DNA of 64,000 nt, from NCBI GenBank assembly GCA_966128725.1, contig CBHYLN010000001.1, positions 58,422 to 122,421 on the forward strand, given 5' to 3'. A program made the translations under genes and the position numbers. The notes beneath the pieces were generated by a model, which had not been told where the DNA came from, ran no database searches, and saw only the letters and a list, made by a program, of their open reading frames with translations. This stretch comes from JAFDZV01 sp966128725 (GTDB taxonomy: Bacteria > Bacteroidota > Ignavibacteria > OLB7). This document shows positions 1-8,229 of this stretch, in pieces (position 1 is the first letter of the stretch; every line of letters begins with the position of its first letter).

Positions 1-624
1 GATCCGGCAGTACCGAGTCGGGCCCTTCTTGGTTTCTATCTAGTTCGGCATACGTATTTCGAACCAGTCGCACTCCAAAGCTCCTCGGCGTGCCGGTTCA
101 TTATCTCTTCCCACTCCGCCTCATCACGTTCGATCTTTCCGCCAATGGCGGCTACACCAGGTCTCGGCGAAGCAGCCAACGAATCGCGGAGCTATCACCA
201 ATGCAGAACTTGGTTCTGTGCTGTCAAGCACGAGCAGCCCGCGTTGGTGTACAACACCAGCACCTCGTTTGTTCCCAAACGGGCAAAGACAGCAATAGCT
301 GCCGTGCTCTGAGGCCGTCCTCCTCCTAGGTTTTGGAGCACGGACATTTCATGCACGGCATACTCCGCAACCGAATTGCGGCAGCCGCCGACGTTGCAGG
401 TTTTACAGGGGTCGCAGAGCGATTACATCACCAACATGTAATCGTTTCAGACCCGTCCGATGGACGAGACACCGCACAGTGTGCATCCGTCTCGCACGAT
501 ACCGGTACGTGGAGTTAGGGTGTGTATCAGGGTGATTTCCGTTGCCATTATAACAAAGTATCGGGCCGAATCCAATAACGTAATCCGATCCAGTCTGAAA
601 CGAAGTGTGGGAAGGAACAAACGA
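1..624. other. Left edge without a confident gene; weak minus-strand coding signal
   Basis: No recognisable gene. On the minus strand one frame is suggestive. It runs from a stop near 440 through a Cys-rich stretch (CDPCKTCNVGGC) to an ATG at 347-345, then 50 codons to TGA-TAG at 197-192. In the same frame a further segment (GGKIERDEAEWEEIMNRHAEELW) ends at 38-36. A GTG at 73-71, preceded by GAGGAG, could start another gene running off the left edge. This could be small genes or a decayed gene; I do not recognise a family. A perfect 9-bp hairpin lies at 420-444 (CGATTACAT/ATGTAATCG), followed by TTTC. Confidence 0.3.
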
Positions 625-659
625 ACGAAGGCGATCCGAGATACTCGGATCGCCTTCGT
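625..659 (-). terminator. Intrinsic terminator of the 708-4145 gene
   Basis: A perfect 16-bp inverted repeat (625-640/644-659) has a 3-nt loop. On the minus strand it is followed by a T-rich stretch (TTCGTTTGTTCC). It lies about 50 nt after the stop codon of the minus-strand gene. Confidence 0.8.
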
Positions 660-707
660 GGCATCGTCTTTGTAAAGCCTCGCCCCGGCCGCAACCGGAT
701 TCCGACG

Positions 708-3700
708 TTACTTTACAACTGTCAATGTGCGGTCCAGAACGCTACCGCCGGCTGTCAGACGGTAGTGGTACACACCGCTGGCAAGCCCGCTTACATCCAC
801 ACGCACGCTGCCTTCGCCCCGATCATGCACGCCGCTTTGCAGCACGCGCACAAGGCGTCCCTGCGCATCGTACAGGCCAAGCTGCATCTGTGAACGAACC
901 GGGAGCACAAATCCGATTTCAACAACATCGTGCGCCGGATTCGGCACGCTCTGCATCAGGGCCATGCCATTTGCATCGCGTACACCGCTGACACCGGCAG
1001 CGCTGAAGGCTTCGATTCCGTTGCCGACCGGGCCGCCATTACCACGAACCGCGATCGATGGATCATCGAAACGGCCACGCGTACGAACGGCGGTACCATT
1101 CACCGAAATCTGCTGCGTTCCGTTTGTCGCATTGCTGGTAATGTCCACAGTACCGTTCGACGTACCGGCGCCTGATGGTTCGTACGTGAACTCGAGCACC
1201 TCTTCCTGACCAGGGATCAGGTCCATACGGGCCAGAGCCGAAACCGCGAAGTCGGCCGGCGGAGTGGAGACGCCCTTGATCTTCATGGGCATCGTTCCCG
1301 TGTTCTTGATCTTCACACTCTGGCGCGACTGCTTGCCCACCGAGAGCGGACCAAACGTAAGCGACAGCGGCGTCACTTCGATGGTACGCGTGCCGGCTAC
1401 ACCAGTAAGCGGAGCGTAGATCGTGTCGCCATTTACCGTGGTGAACCTGACGGCCGCCGTACGCGGGCCAGGCAAACCACCGGTGCGAGGTGCGAACTCG
1501 ATACCGAGTTGCAGAATCTGGCCGCCCTGAATCACGTACGGATACTTTACGGGCCATGGCTTCAACGGATCGGCGTTGAATTCAAGCGAATCAACTCCGA
1601 CAAGCTTGATCTGAGTGATCAACACCGGACCGTTCTGTGTGTTACGCAGGCGCACAACACCATGGGTATGCTCGCTTGCATCGCCGCCAATGAGGGCCGT
1701 GCCCAGATCCGCGCCTTCAGGATACAGATCCTGCTTGCCCGTGCCGTACAGATCAACGTAATACACGCCACGCTCCACCACACCGGCAATCTCGCTGGTC
1801 GAGTCGTTGGTCCGCACGCGAATGCTTGCGCGACGCGAATCGATCTGTACCGGCTTGAACCGAACCGTGATGCTGGTTGACGTGCCAGGTGCAAGAAGCA
1901 GATCGCCGGTAGCGGGATCGGTCCTTGTTCCGTTTGGCGGGCTTACGATCGAGAACTCGTTCACGTCGCCCGAGGTAATCTCGAAACGCGCCAGCGAGAT
2001 ACGCAGATCGCACTGCCCGGTATTCCACAACTGGAATGTGGTATCACGGGTTTCACCAATCGGCGTGACCGGGAAGGTGATAGGCTGCACAGGACCACCA
2101 TTGCTGGTGCCTGCAAGATGCCCGCCAACACCACGACCGAACAGGTCAACACGAAGCACGCCAATCGTATTCAATCCGCTTGTGTCGGGCGATACCTGGT
2201 TGTAGGCGTTCGTCCGCATGATCAAGCGGGCAAATCTGCGGTTCGGACGCTGCGCCACAAACGTCAGATAATAACGGACGGTCTGTCCCGGCTGGATCAC
2301 GATCGGGAACGTTGCCGGTGCGTTTGCGTTGATCGGTGCGGCACCTGGCGTCGGGCTGAATCGGTAATCCTTCGACAACACGAGATTACCCGATGACCGT
2401 GCAAACGGGTAGCGCGGCGCTCCCTGACGGAACACGGTATCGAGCTGATAAACGCTGACACCCCAGATGGTATCGGCAACGAAGTTCGGATTGCTGAGGT
2501 CCAGCGGATAGGTTACATACTGCTCACCGCTGCAGGAATAGGTATTGACGTACAGCAGACTGCTGGAGTCAATACGCGTACTGCCCGTGAAGACGTTCAG
2601 CTCAGGGAATGCCGCTGCGGCATACAGAACGTATGTGCGGCTCTGACCGTCGGCAGCAACAGTAAGCTGTGCCGACTGCGGCCCCAACGACGACGGAAGT
2701 GGCGTGAACGCGATGGTTGGCGTATTGGATTGTCCCGAGCCGAGCGTTGCGTTCGGAATGATCGTGTACTGCCCGCTTCCTCCTGTGATCGTGTAGGTCA
2801 CGTTCATCGAGGAAAGGTTCATCGTGCTTGTATTCGAGGTTGTGAACGGCTGGAAGTTCGCCGTCGATCCCCGGATTCCGAACTTGCCCTTCAGCAATGT
2901 GTCCAGATTGGTCATTGCCGGGGTACCACCCTGCGCCGGATTGCCAGTGATCTGGAATCGCGCCGTGCCGGTACCTGCGATGGTAAAGATGACCGAACAC
3001 CCGATGGTGTTGTCGGTAACAGTCAGGAACGCCTGCCGCGCGCCAATAGCGCTTGGTCGGAAGATGATGGTGCTGTTAACCGTCCCACCGGCGACGATCG
3101 CGCCTGCATCGGTTTGATTGCCCGTGGACAGGAAGCGGTAGTCGGTAGCCGCCGGACCGCTGATCGTCATCGTGTAGTTGTGGCTTGGGCAGCTTCCCGC
3201 AGGGAAGTTGAGCGAGAATGCCGCATTCGACGTTTCGTCGCCGAGTTTCACGTTCTGCCCAACCAGAAGGCTGTCGCCAGGCGCCATCGATGGCGTCGCC
3301 AGCGGAGCATTGCCGATGCGACGGATATAGCAGGGCGTGAACGCATACACCGTGCCGGCGGGAATGAGCGCGACGTGCTGTGCGATGGCGTTGTTCGACG
3401 TCACCGAGCTGACCGTTGCCGTTCCGCCGGATGGCGTTACGCTGAGGAAGTTCGTGGTGCCGTTGGCGATGCCAATCGTCGCGGCCGTCGCCTGGCCCGA
3501 GGATGCCCAGAGCGAACCGTAATGGAACTCGATCTTGTTGGTTCCCTCGTACAGGCGCACCTGATAACGATTCATCGTGAGGCCACAACCGGCCCACCAG
3601 AACGAGTTGGCAATGTCGGCGACCTGCGTGTTGAACTCCACGGTCAACACACGGTTCGGCGCCGTGCCGCTCAGCGCATAGTGTATACCCGCCAACGGCG

Positions 3701-4145
3701 TGAAGGAGCAGCCGTTGGCCGCACCGCCGTTGTTGTACAGATGCTGGTGATCCCACCACGGCGCGATGATCGGATATCGCGGCGCGGCGGCAAGATCGTT
3801 GTTGGGTGTGCCCGCCTTCAGCGACCCCAGAAAAAGGGTACCGCTGGTCGACACACCGAACTGAGTATACGCCAGACAGTCGAACTGGAAGGAGAACCCG
3901 ATGTTGAATGGGCCGGCCGAGGCCGTATCATTGAACTGGCCGCCCCCGACTACTGTCGTATTCGTACCCGCTATGACCGTTGTCGGGGCGCCTAGCGGCG
4001 TATAGGTCGCGTTGGTTGTCGAGAATTGGTAGTCCGATGAGAGAAGCGCCATCGCTGGCGTTGCCCCCACCGCAATCAGCGCTACAAGCGCCAACAGCAA
4101 AGCTCGAATGCGTGTCCGCTGCGCACAGTGTTCATGTGCTCGCAT
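708..4145 (-). CDS. Secreted choice-of-anchor D (ASH-like) protein with T9SS sorting domain
   Basis: A 1145-aa exported protein. Residues 1 to about 33 form a signal peptide (Arg-rich start, hydrophobic core, ending ATPAMA). The body has an N-terminal beta-rich domain followed by repeated Ig-like segments of the choice-of-anchor D/ASH type, for example the conserved YVDLYGTGKQDLYPEG region. The last ~80 residues are a T9SS type A sorting domain, starting around SVPNPAHDVVEI and ending in a short basic tail. The start is supported by AGGAG at 4152-4156, 6 nt upstream. It is a distant paralogue of the next two minus-strand genes and has its own terminator. It is probably delivered to the cell surface or medium through T9SS; its ligand or function is unknown. 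Confidence 0.85.
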   Translation of the reverse strand: MRAHEHCAQRTRIRALLLALVALIAVGATPAMALLSSDYQFSTTNATYTPLGAPTTVIAGTNTTVVGGGQFNDTASAGPFNIGFSFQFDCLAYTQFGVSTSGTLFLGSLKAGTPNNDLAAAPRYPIIAPWWDHQHLYNNGGAANGCSFTPLAGIHYALSGTAPNRVLTVEFNTQVADIANSFWWAGCGLTMNRYQVRLYEGTNKIEFHYGSLWASSGQATAATIGIANGTTNFLSVTPSGGTATVSSVTSNNAIAQHVALIPAGTVYAFTPCYIRRIGNAPLATPSMAPGDSLLVGQNVKLGDETSNAAFSLNFPAGSCPSHNYTMTISGPAATDYRFLSTGNQTDAGAIVAGGTVNSTIIFRPSAIGARQAFLTVTDNTIGCSVIFTIAGTGTARFQITGNPAQGGTPAMTNLDTLLKGKFGIRGSTANFQPFTTSNTSTMNLSSMNVTYTITGGSGQYTIIPNATLGSGQSNTPTIAFTPLPSSLGPQSAQLTVAADGQSRTYVLYAAAAFPELNVFTGSTRIDSSSLLYVNTYSCSGEQYVTYPLDLSNPNFVADTIWGVSVYQLDTVFRQGAPRYPFARSSGNLVLSKDYRFSPTPGAAPINANAPATFPIVIQPGQTVRYYLTFVAQRPNRRFARLIMRTNAYNQVSPDTSGLNTIGVLRVDLFGRGVGGHLAGTSNGGPVQPITFPVTPIGETRDTTFQLWNTGQCDLRISLARFEITSGDVNEFSIVSPPNGTRTDPATGDLLLAPGTSTSITVRFKPVQIDSRRASIRVRTNDSTSEIAGVVERGVYYVDLYGTGKQDLYPEGADLGTALIGGDASEHTHGVVRLRNTQNGPVLITQIKLVGVDSLEFNADPLKPWPVKYPYVIQGGQILQLGIEFAPRTGGLPGPRTAAVRFTTVNGDTIYAPLTGVAGTRTIEVTPLSLTFGPLSVGKQSRQSVKIKNTGTMPMKIKGVSTPPADFAVSALARMDLIPGQEEVLEFTYEPSGAGTSNGTVDITSNATNGTQQISVNGTAVRTRGRFDDPSIAVRGNGGPVGNGIEAFSAAGVSGVRDANGMALMQSVPNPAHDVVEIGFVLPVRSQMQLGLYDAQGRLVRVLQSGVHDRGEGSVRVDVSGLASGVYHYRLTAGGSVLDRTLTVVK

Positions 4146-4240
4146 TGTCTACTCCTGCGGTATATGGGAAATGGAAAATTGAAAACGGCTGAATACCATA
4201 CGGGCCGGAGTGAGTTAATGCCGATGGTGTCGATATGCCA

Positions 4241-4296
4241 GCTCAACATGCAAAGTTGAGCACAATAGCCGCTATTCGCAAATGGGGGAGCTCAAC
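4241..4296 (-). promoter_or_regulatory. Inverted and direct GCTCAAC repeats upstream of the 708-4145 gene
   Basis: GCTCAAC at 4241-4247 and GTTGAGC at 4255-4261 form a 7-bp inverted repeat with a 7-nt spacer. A third copy, GCTCAAC, lies at 4290-4296. The site is about 100-150 nt upstream of the start codon, in an otherwise empty intergenic region (4146-4411). It may be an operator or a leader hairpin. Confidence 0.25.
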
Positions 4297-4411
4297 ATTG
4301 CGGTGAAATTATGTTCCGCCGCAATGATAGCCTAGTACGAAATTTCCCCACATTTGGTTAGCATGCCGCATCTCGGGACCGATACGGCCAGGACAGCGAA
4401 CTACTGATGAA

Positions 4412-4444
4412 CAGGGCGGCACACCGCATGGTGCACCGCCCCTG
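4412..4444 (-). terminator. Imperfect terminator hairpin after the 4464-7823 gene
   Basis: An inverted repeat (CAGG.GCGG..CACC / GGTG..CCGCCCCTG) has one mismatch and a bulge, about 20 nt downstream of the stop codon on the minus strand. The following sequence is not clearly T-rich. Confidence 0.5.
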
Positions 4445-4463
4445 ATTAGTCTCGTCGCAACTG

Positions 4464-7400
4464 TTATCGAGCAATTGACAGGACCCGGCTGAGCCCATGC
4501 CCACCGCTGGTAAGCCTGTAGTGATACAGTCCGCTAGCCAATCCGCTTACGTCCACACGCACACGATGCTCACCGGCTGTGGCGAATGTGGATTCAAGCG
4601 TGTTGAGCAAACGACCGTTGTTGTCGTAAAGCGCAAGCTGTACCTGGCGGGCCTCAGTAAGATTGTACACAATCTCAACCACGTCGCGGGCCGGATTTGG
4701 CTTGTTCTGGAAGAGCGTCATGCCATCCACCGTACGCACCCCCGATACACCACTGACGCTCAGATCCTCGGCAACCCCAACGATCTGCTCCTGCAGGCCC
4801 TGATCGCGGCCGCCGAGTGTGACGCTCGGATCGTCGATCCGGCCACGTGTACGCACCGCCGTGCCGCTCAGCTGCACCGACTGCGTACCGTTGGTCCCAT
4901 TGCTCTGAATGTCAAGTGTTGCCGTTGACGCGCCGGCACTGGTTGGCTCGTAGGTAACCTCGAGATACTCCGACTGGCCTGGAACAAGCTCCATGCGTGT
5001 CAGATCCGTATAGCGGAAATCCGTCGCTGCAGGGAGAGTGAGGCCAGTGATCTTCAACGGCAGGGTGCCGTCGTTCTTGATCGTTACCGTCTGGCGCGCT
5101 TCCTTCCCCGATGTCAACGTCCCGAAGTTCAGGAACAACGGGCTCACCAGAATCGTGCGCGTTCCCGCTACCGAACGGACCTTCGCTCGTACCGTGTCTC
5201 CGCTCGACGTGATCATCACCACCCAGATCTCGCGATTGCCTGGCTGACCCGTCGACTGAGGCGCAAACTCCACCTCAAGCTCGAAGTTCTCGCCCGGATC
5301 CAGCATGTGCGGGAACGTCGGCCAGCCCTTCAGGCTCGACGGCGTGAAGTCCGCTGCGTCGGCGCCCTCGATGTACAGACTGTCGATCTGCACCGGGTTG
5401 GATCGCGTGTTCTTGAATCGGACCGTGCCGAACGTGTGTTCCGGAGCGCCACCGCCGATCAATGCCGGCGAGATGTCCGTTCCTTCACCGTACAGATCGG
5501 CCTTACCGGTGCCGTACAGATCCACGTAGTACACGCCACGCTCGGTGACACCTGGGATCTCGATCGTGGAGTCGTTCGTCACAAGGCGCAGCCCTGCTCG
5601 GCGTGATCCAACTTCTGTTGGGCGGAAGCGCACACGAATCGTGTCGGAAGCCCCTGGCGCCAGAAGCAGATCGTTTGTTACCGGATCGATGTTGCTCGAT
5701 GGTTTGGACAGGATGAAGAATTCATCCACATCACCAACCACCAACTCCATCCGATTGAGGCTGATGCGCAGCGGGCATACGCCGTTGTTGACGATTGCAA
5801 TACTGGTATCGGCATTGTTTTTCAGCTTTGTTTCGCTGAACGTAATGGCCGATGGCAGTCCGCCGCCAATGCGATCCGAAAGCCTGCTGGAATTGCCCCG
5901 ACCGTAGAGATCGAAGCTCAGAATACCCTCGACCAACAGACCTGTGGTGTCGTAACCCGAGCTGGACTGGCCGTTGGTACGGATTACCGCACGGGCAAAA
6001 CGCTTGCCGGCCTCCTGGCTTACAAAGGTGATGTACAACGTTCGCGAACCACCCTGTGGTACAACAATCGGCAGTGAAACCTGATTCGCCTTGATCGGCG
6101 CTACGCCCGGCTGTGTAGTCACGACGTAATCGCGCGACGGAACCAACGCACCATTGCGGTTGCGCAGGTACGGATACCGTGGCGTGCCCTGCATGTACAT
6201 CGAATCGATGCGATAAAATTCCACGGCATCGATCTGATAGTTCCCGTACCCGGTGTTCACCATCGTCATTGGGATGGTTACCGCTTGCTCGCCCGTACAA
6301 CCAAAGGTATTCCGGAAAAGCTGCGAGGCCGTGTCGATCGGAACGTTTTCAACGCGAAGATCGCCGCCTGGTGCTGCCGAAATCGCAAGAATCGTAAACG
6401 TCCGAACTTCACCGCCGGCGTTCACGGTCAACGTGGCACGCTGCGGACCAAATCCGGTTGGGCTGAAGCATATCACCGGTGTTCCGGAGCCGCCTGCGCC
6501 AAGGGTGGTATCCGCGCTTATGGAATACTGACCGGTTGGATCGGTAAGGGTAAAGTCAATGAACTGCGAGGCCAGGCTTACGTTGGTCAGCATGAACGGC
6601 GTGAAGCACTGTGTTGTGCGACGCTGCACCGCGATTCCCTTTAGCAGGGTGTCGCCACTGTTCATGCCCGTTGTTCCCCCCTGAGGTACAATACCCGTGT
6701 AGTTCACCAGCGGGGCTCGTGCCGCAAGATTGAACGTACGTGTTAGACCTGGGCCGGTAACGGTCAGCACGGCATTCCGGATTCCGGTGGCCGTTGGCTT
6801 GAACGTGATTGCCGCGGTATCGGGCGCGCCCCCCGCATTCAACGTAACTGTACGGTTGGTTGTACCGGGAGTACCGAAGAAGTAGTCCGACGCGGCAGGA
6901 CCGGTGATCGAGAGGTTGCAGGTGCCGCCGCAAAGGCTGCTCGACATCCTCTCCTCGATTGGACGATATACCGACTGGCTTCCGATCTGCGTCTGGAACG
7001 TGCTGAAGAAGGTATCACCATTGTTCAAGGCCGCCGTACCACCATCATTTGGCCCGGTACGTCCGAACAGCGTGAGCGTGCACGGGACAAACGAGAGAAG
7101 GGTATTGTTGCCGATCGTGTTGGTGCGGATATCGGTGTTGTCGTACGGAGTAGCGGAACTTGTGGAGAACAGGCCGGCGCTGTTCTGAACGGCGAGATAG
7201 TTGCTCGAGCTCACCGCAAGACCAATCGATGCGGACGTGTTACCGCATCCTCGGCCTCGGCCACAGACATCGCAGGCACTGACGCGCTCGTAGAAGAACT
7301 CGATCTTGTTCGAACCTTCGTACAGACGCACTTCGAAGGTCCCCCAGGAACCATCGAAGAAGTTCGCCATTTCGATATCCTTCCAACGCACAACAAAGAT

Positions 7401-7823
7401 TCGGTTTGGTGCCGCACCCGTTGTGACATACACAACCGAGGGCTTTGAGCAACCGCCAGCACCGCCGGATATCCAGAATCCGTCCCATAACGGAGCAATG
7501 ACCGGTACATTGGCCGACGAAATGCGGTTGGAGGTGTTACTGCTGACGGCAGTAGCTCCGAGGCCTATCACACCACTCGTGCTGACAGTTGCCTGTGTGT
7601 AGGTTGTCCCGTCGAAGCTGAACGAAAAGCCAATGTTCACCAACGAGCTCAGACCAAGATTCCGCCCGCCAGCACTGGTCTGCCACAGAGTTGTGGCACC
7701 TGTAATGTTGGCGGCCGTACCTGTTCCGGCTGTGAACGTATAACTCGAAAGAGTTGCCTGCGCCCTGGTGCTTACTAGCAGCAGCAGAAGCAGCACGTAG
7801 AGCACACGGTGTCCACGTACCAT
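4464..7823 (-). CDS. Secreted choice-of-anchor D protein with T9SS sorting domain (tandem paralogue A)
   Basis: A 1119-aa exported protein. The open frame extends 90 codons further upstream, but the start at 7823 is chosen because GGAGG (7828-7832) precedes it and it opens a clean signal peptide (MVRGHRVLYV, Leu-rich core, TRAQA). The rest is an N-terminal beta-sandwich-like domain, several Ig-like choice-of-anchor D segments and a C-terminal T9SS type A domain (FQNKPNPARDVVEI to LSIAR). The DNA coding for roughly residues 735-930 is almost identical to the neighbour at 8230-11589, which has exactly the same protein length. An N-terminal Cys cluster (SACDVCGRGRGC) corresponds to SSCDVCNQFRGC in the neighbour. 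Function beyond surface display or secretion is unknown. Confidence 0.85.
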   Translation of the reverse strand: MVRGHRVLYVLLLLLLVSTRAQATLSSYTFTAGTGTAANITGATTLWQTSAGGRNLGLSSLVNIGFSFSFDGTTYTQATVSTSGVIGLGATAVSSNTSNRISSANVPVIAPLWDGFWISGGAGGCSKPSVVYVTTGAAPNRIFVVRWKDIEMANFFDGSWGTFEVRLYEGSNKIEFFYERVSACDVCGRGRGCGNTSASIGLAVSSSNYLAVQNSAGLFSTSSATPYDNTDIRTNTIGNNTLLSFVPCTLTLFGRTGPNDGGTAALNNGDTFFSTFQTQIGSQSVYRPIEERMSSSLCGGTCNLSITGPAASDYFFGTPGTTNRTVTLNAGGAPDTAAITFKPTATGIRNAVLTVTGPGLTRTFNLAARAPLVNYTGIVPQGGTTGMNSGDTLLKGIAVQRRTTQCFTPFMLTNVSLASQFIDFTLTDPTGQYSISADTTLGAGGSGTPVICFSPTGFGPQRATLTVNAGGEVRTFTILAISAAPGGDLRVENVPIDTASQLFRNTFGCTGEQAVTIPMTMVNTGYGNYQIDAVEFYRIDSMYMQGTPRYPYLRNRNGALVPSRDYVVTTQPGVAPIKANQVSLPIVVPQGGSRTLYITFVSQEAGKRFARAVIRTNGQSSSGYDTTGLLVEGILSFDLYGRGNSSRLSDRIGGGLPSAITFSETKLKNNADTSIAIVNNGVCPLRISLNRMELVVGDVDEFFILSKPSSNIDPVTNDLLLAPGASDTIRVRFRPTEVGSRRAGLRLVTNDSTIEIPGVTERGVYYVDLYGTGKADLYGEGTDISPALIGGGAPEHTFGTVRFKNTRSNPVQIDSLYIEGADAADFTPSSLKGWPTFPHMLDPGENFELEVEFAPQSTGQPGNREIWVVMITSSGDTVRAKVRSVAGTRTILVSPLFLNFGTLTSGKEARQTVTIKNDGTLPLKITGLTLPAATDFRYTDLTRMELVPGQSEYLEVTYEPTSAGASTATLDIQSNGTNGTQSVQLSGTAVRTRGRIDDPSVTLGGRDQGLQEQIVGVAEDLSVSGVSGVRTVDGMTLFQNKPNPARDVVEIVYNLTEARQVQLALYDNNGRLLNTLESTFATAGEHRVRVDVSGLASGLYHYRLTSGGHGLSRVLSIAR
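5041..5612. repeat. Copy 1 of a 572-bp near-identical block shared by two tandem genes
   Basis: Positions 5041-5612 match 8807-9378 (constant offset 3766) with eight mismatches by direct comparison. A run of 353 nt (5095-5447) is perfectly identical. Flanking parts of the two genes are clearly more diverged, so the block looks like a gene-conversion tract. Confidence 0.85.
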
Positions 7824-7907
7824 ACTACCTCCATGAATATGTCTTCTATGCCGATATCGTCGTTTGTTTTCAAGGCTCAAGAGCGTGCGCCAACAACTGG
7901 CGTACAC

Positions 7908-7978
7908 ATAACATGCGTTGCCGCTTGGCATGTTATCCAAGAACGGACAAAGCATCCTGCCATGGTACACGTACCATG
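7908..7978. promoter_or_regulatory. Two palindromes upstream of the 4464-7823 gene
   Basis: ATAACATGC (7908-7916) and GCATGTTAT (7928-7936) form a perfect 9-bp inverted repeat. CATGGTAC (7961-7968) and GTACCATG (7971-7978) form a perfect 8-bp palindrome with a 2-nt centre. Both lie 85-155 nt upstream of the start codon and look like operators or leader structures. The rest of 7824-8140 holds nothing I recognise. Confidence 0.3.
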
Positions 7979-8140
7979 CAGCAAGCGATCTGTTTGATAA
8001 CCGAGAGCGTTGGGGTGTTTGCGCTCGTTGAAGCAACGATTGACGTGATGTCAAGCGCGCTTCGAAAATGCCGATCCTGCCACGGTTTTGCAAGCGCTAA
8101 GATTGCCACAACCGGATTGGGACTGGCCAGATACAACCCT

Positions 8141-8165
8141 GGGCAGTCCGCAATGCGAACTGCCC
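8141..8165 (-). terminator. Probable terminator of the 8230-11589 gene
   Basis: GGGCAGT (8141-8147) and ACTGCCC (8159-8165) form a perfect 7-bp stem with an 11-nt loop, about 65 nt after the stop codon on the minus strand. A second inverted repeat (ACCGCCG/CGGCGGT, about 8189-8220) is closer to the stop. Confidence 0.5.
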
Positions 8166-8229
8166 AGAGCATCATCATCGATTGTCAAACCGCCGTGTAG
8201 TCATCCGACAACGCGGCGGTTGGGTCAGG

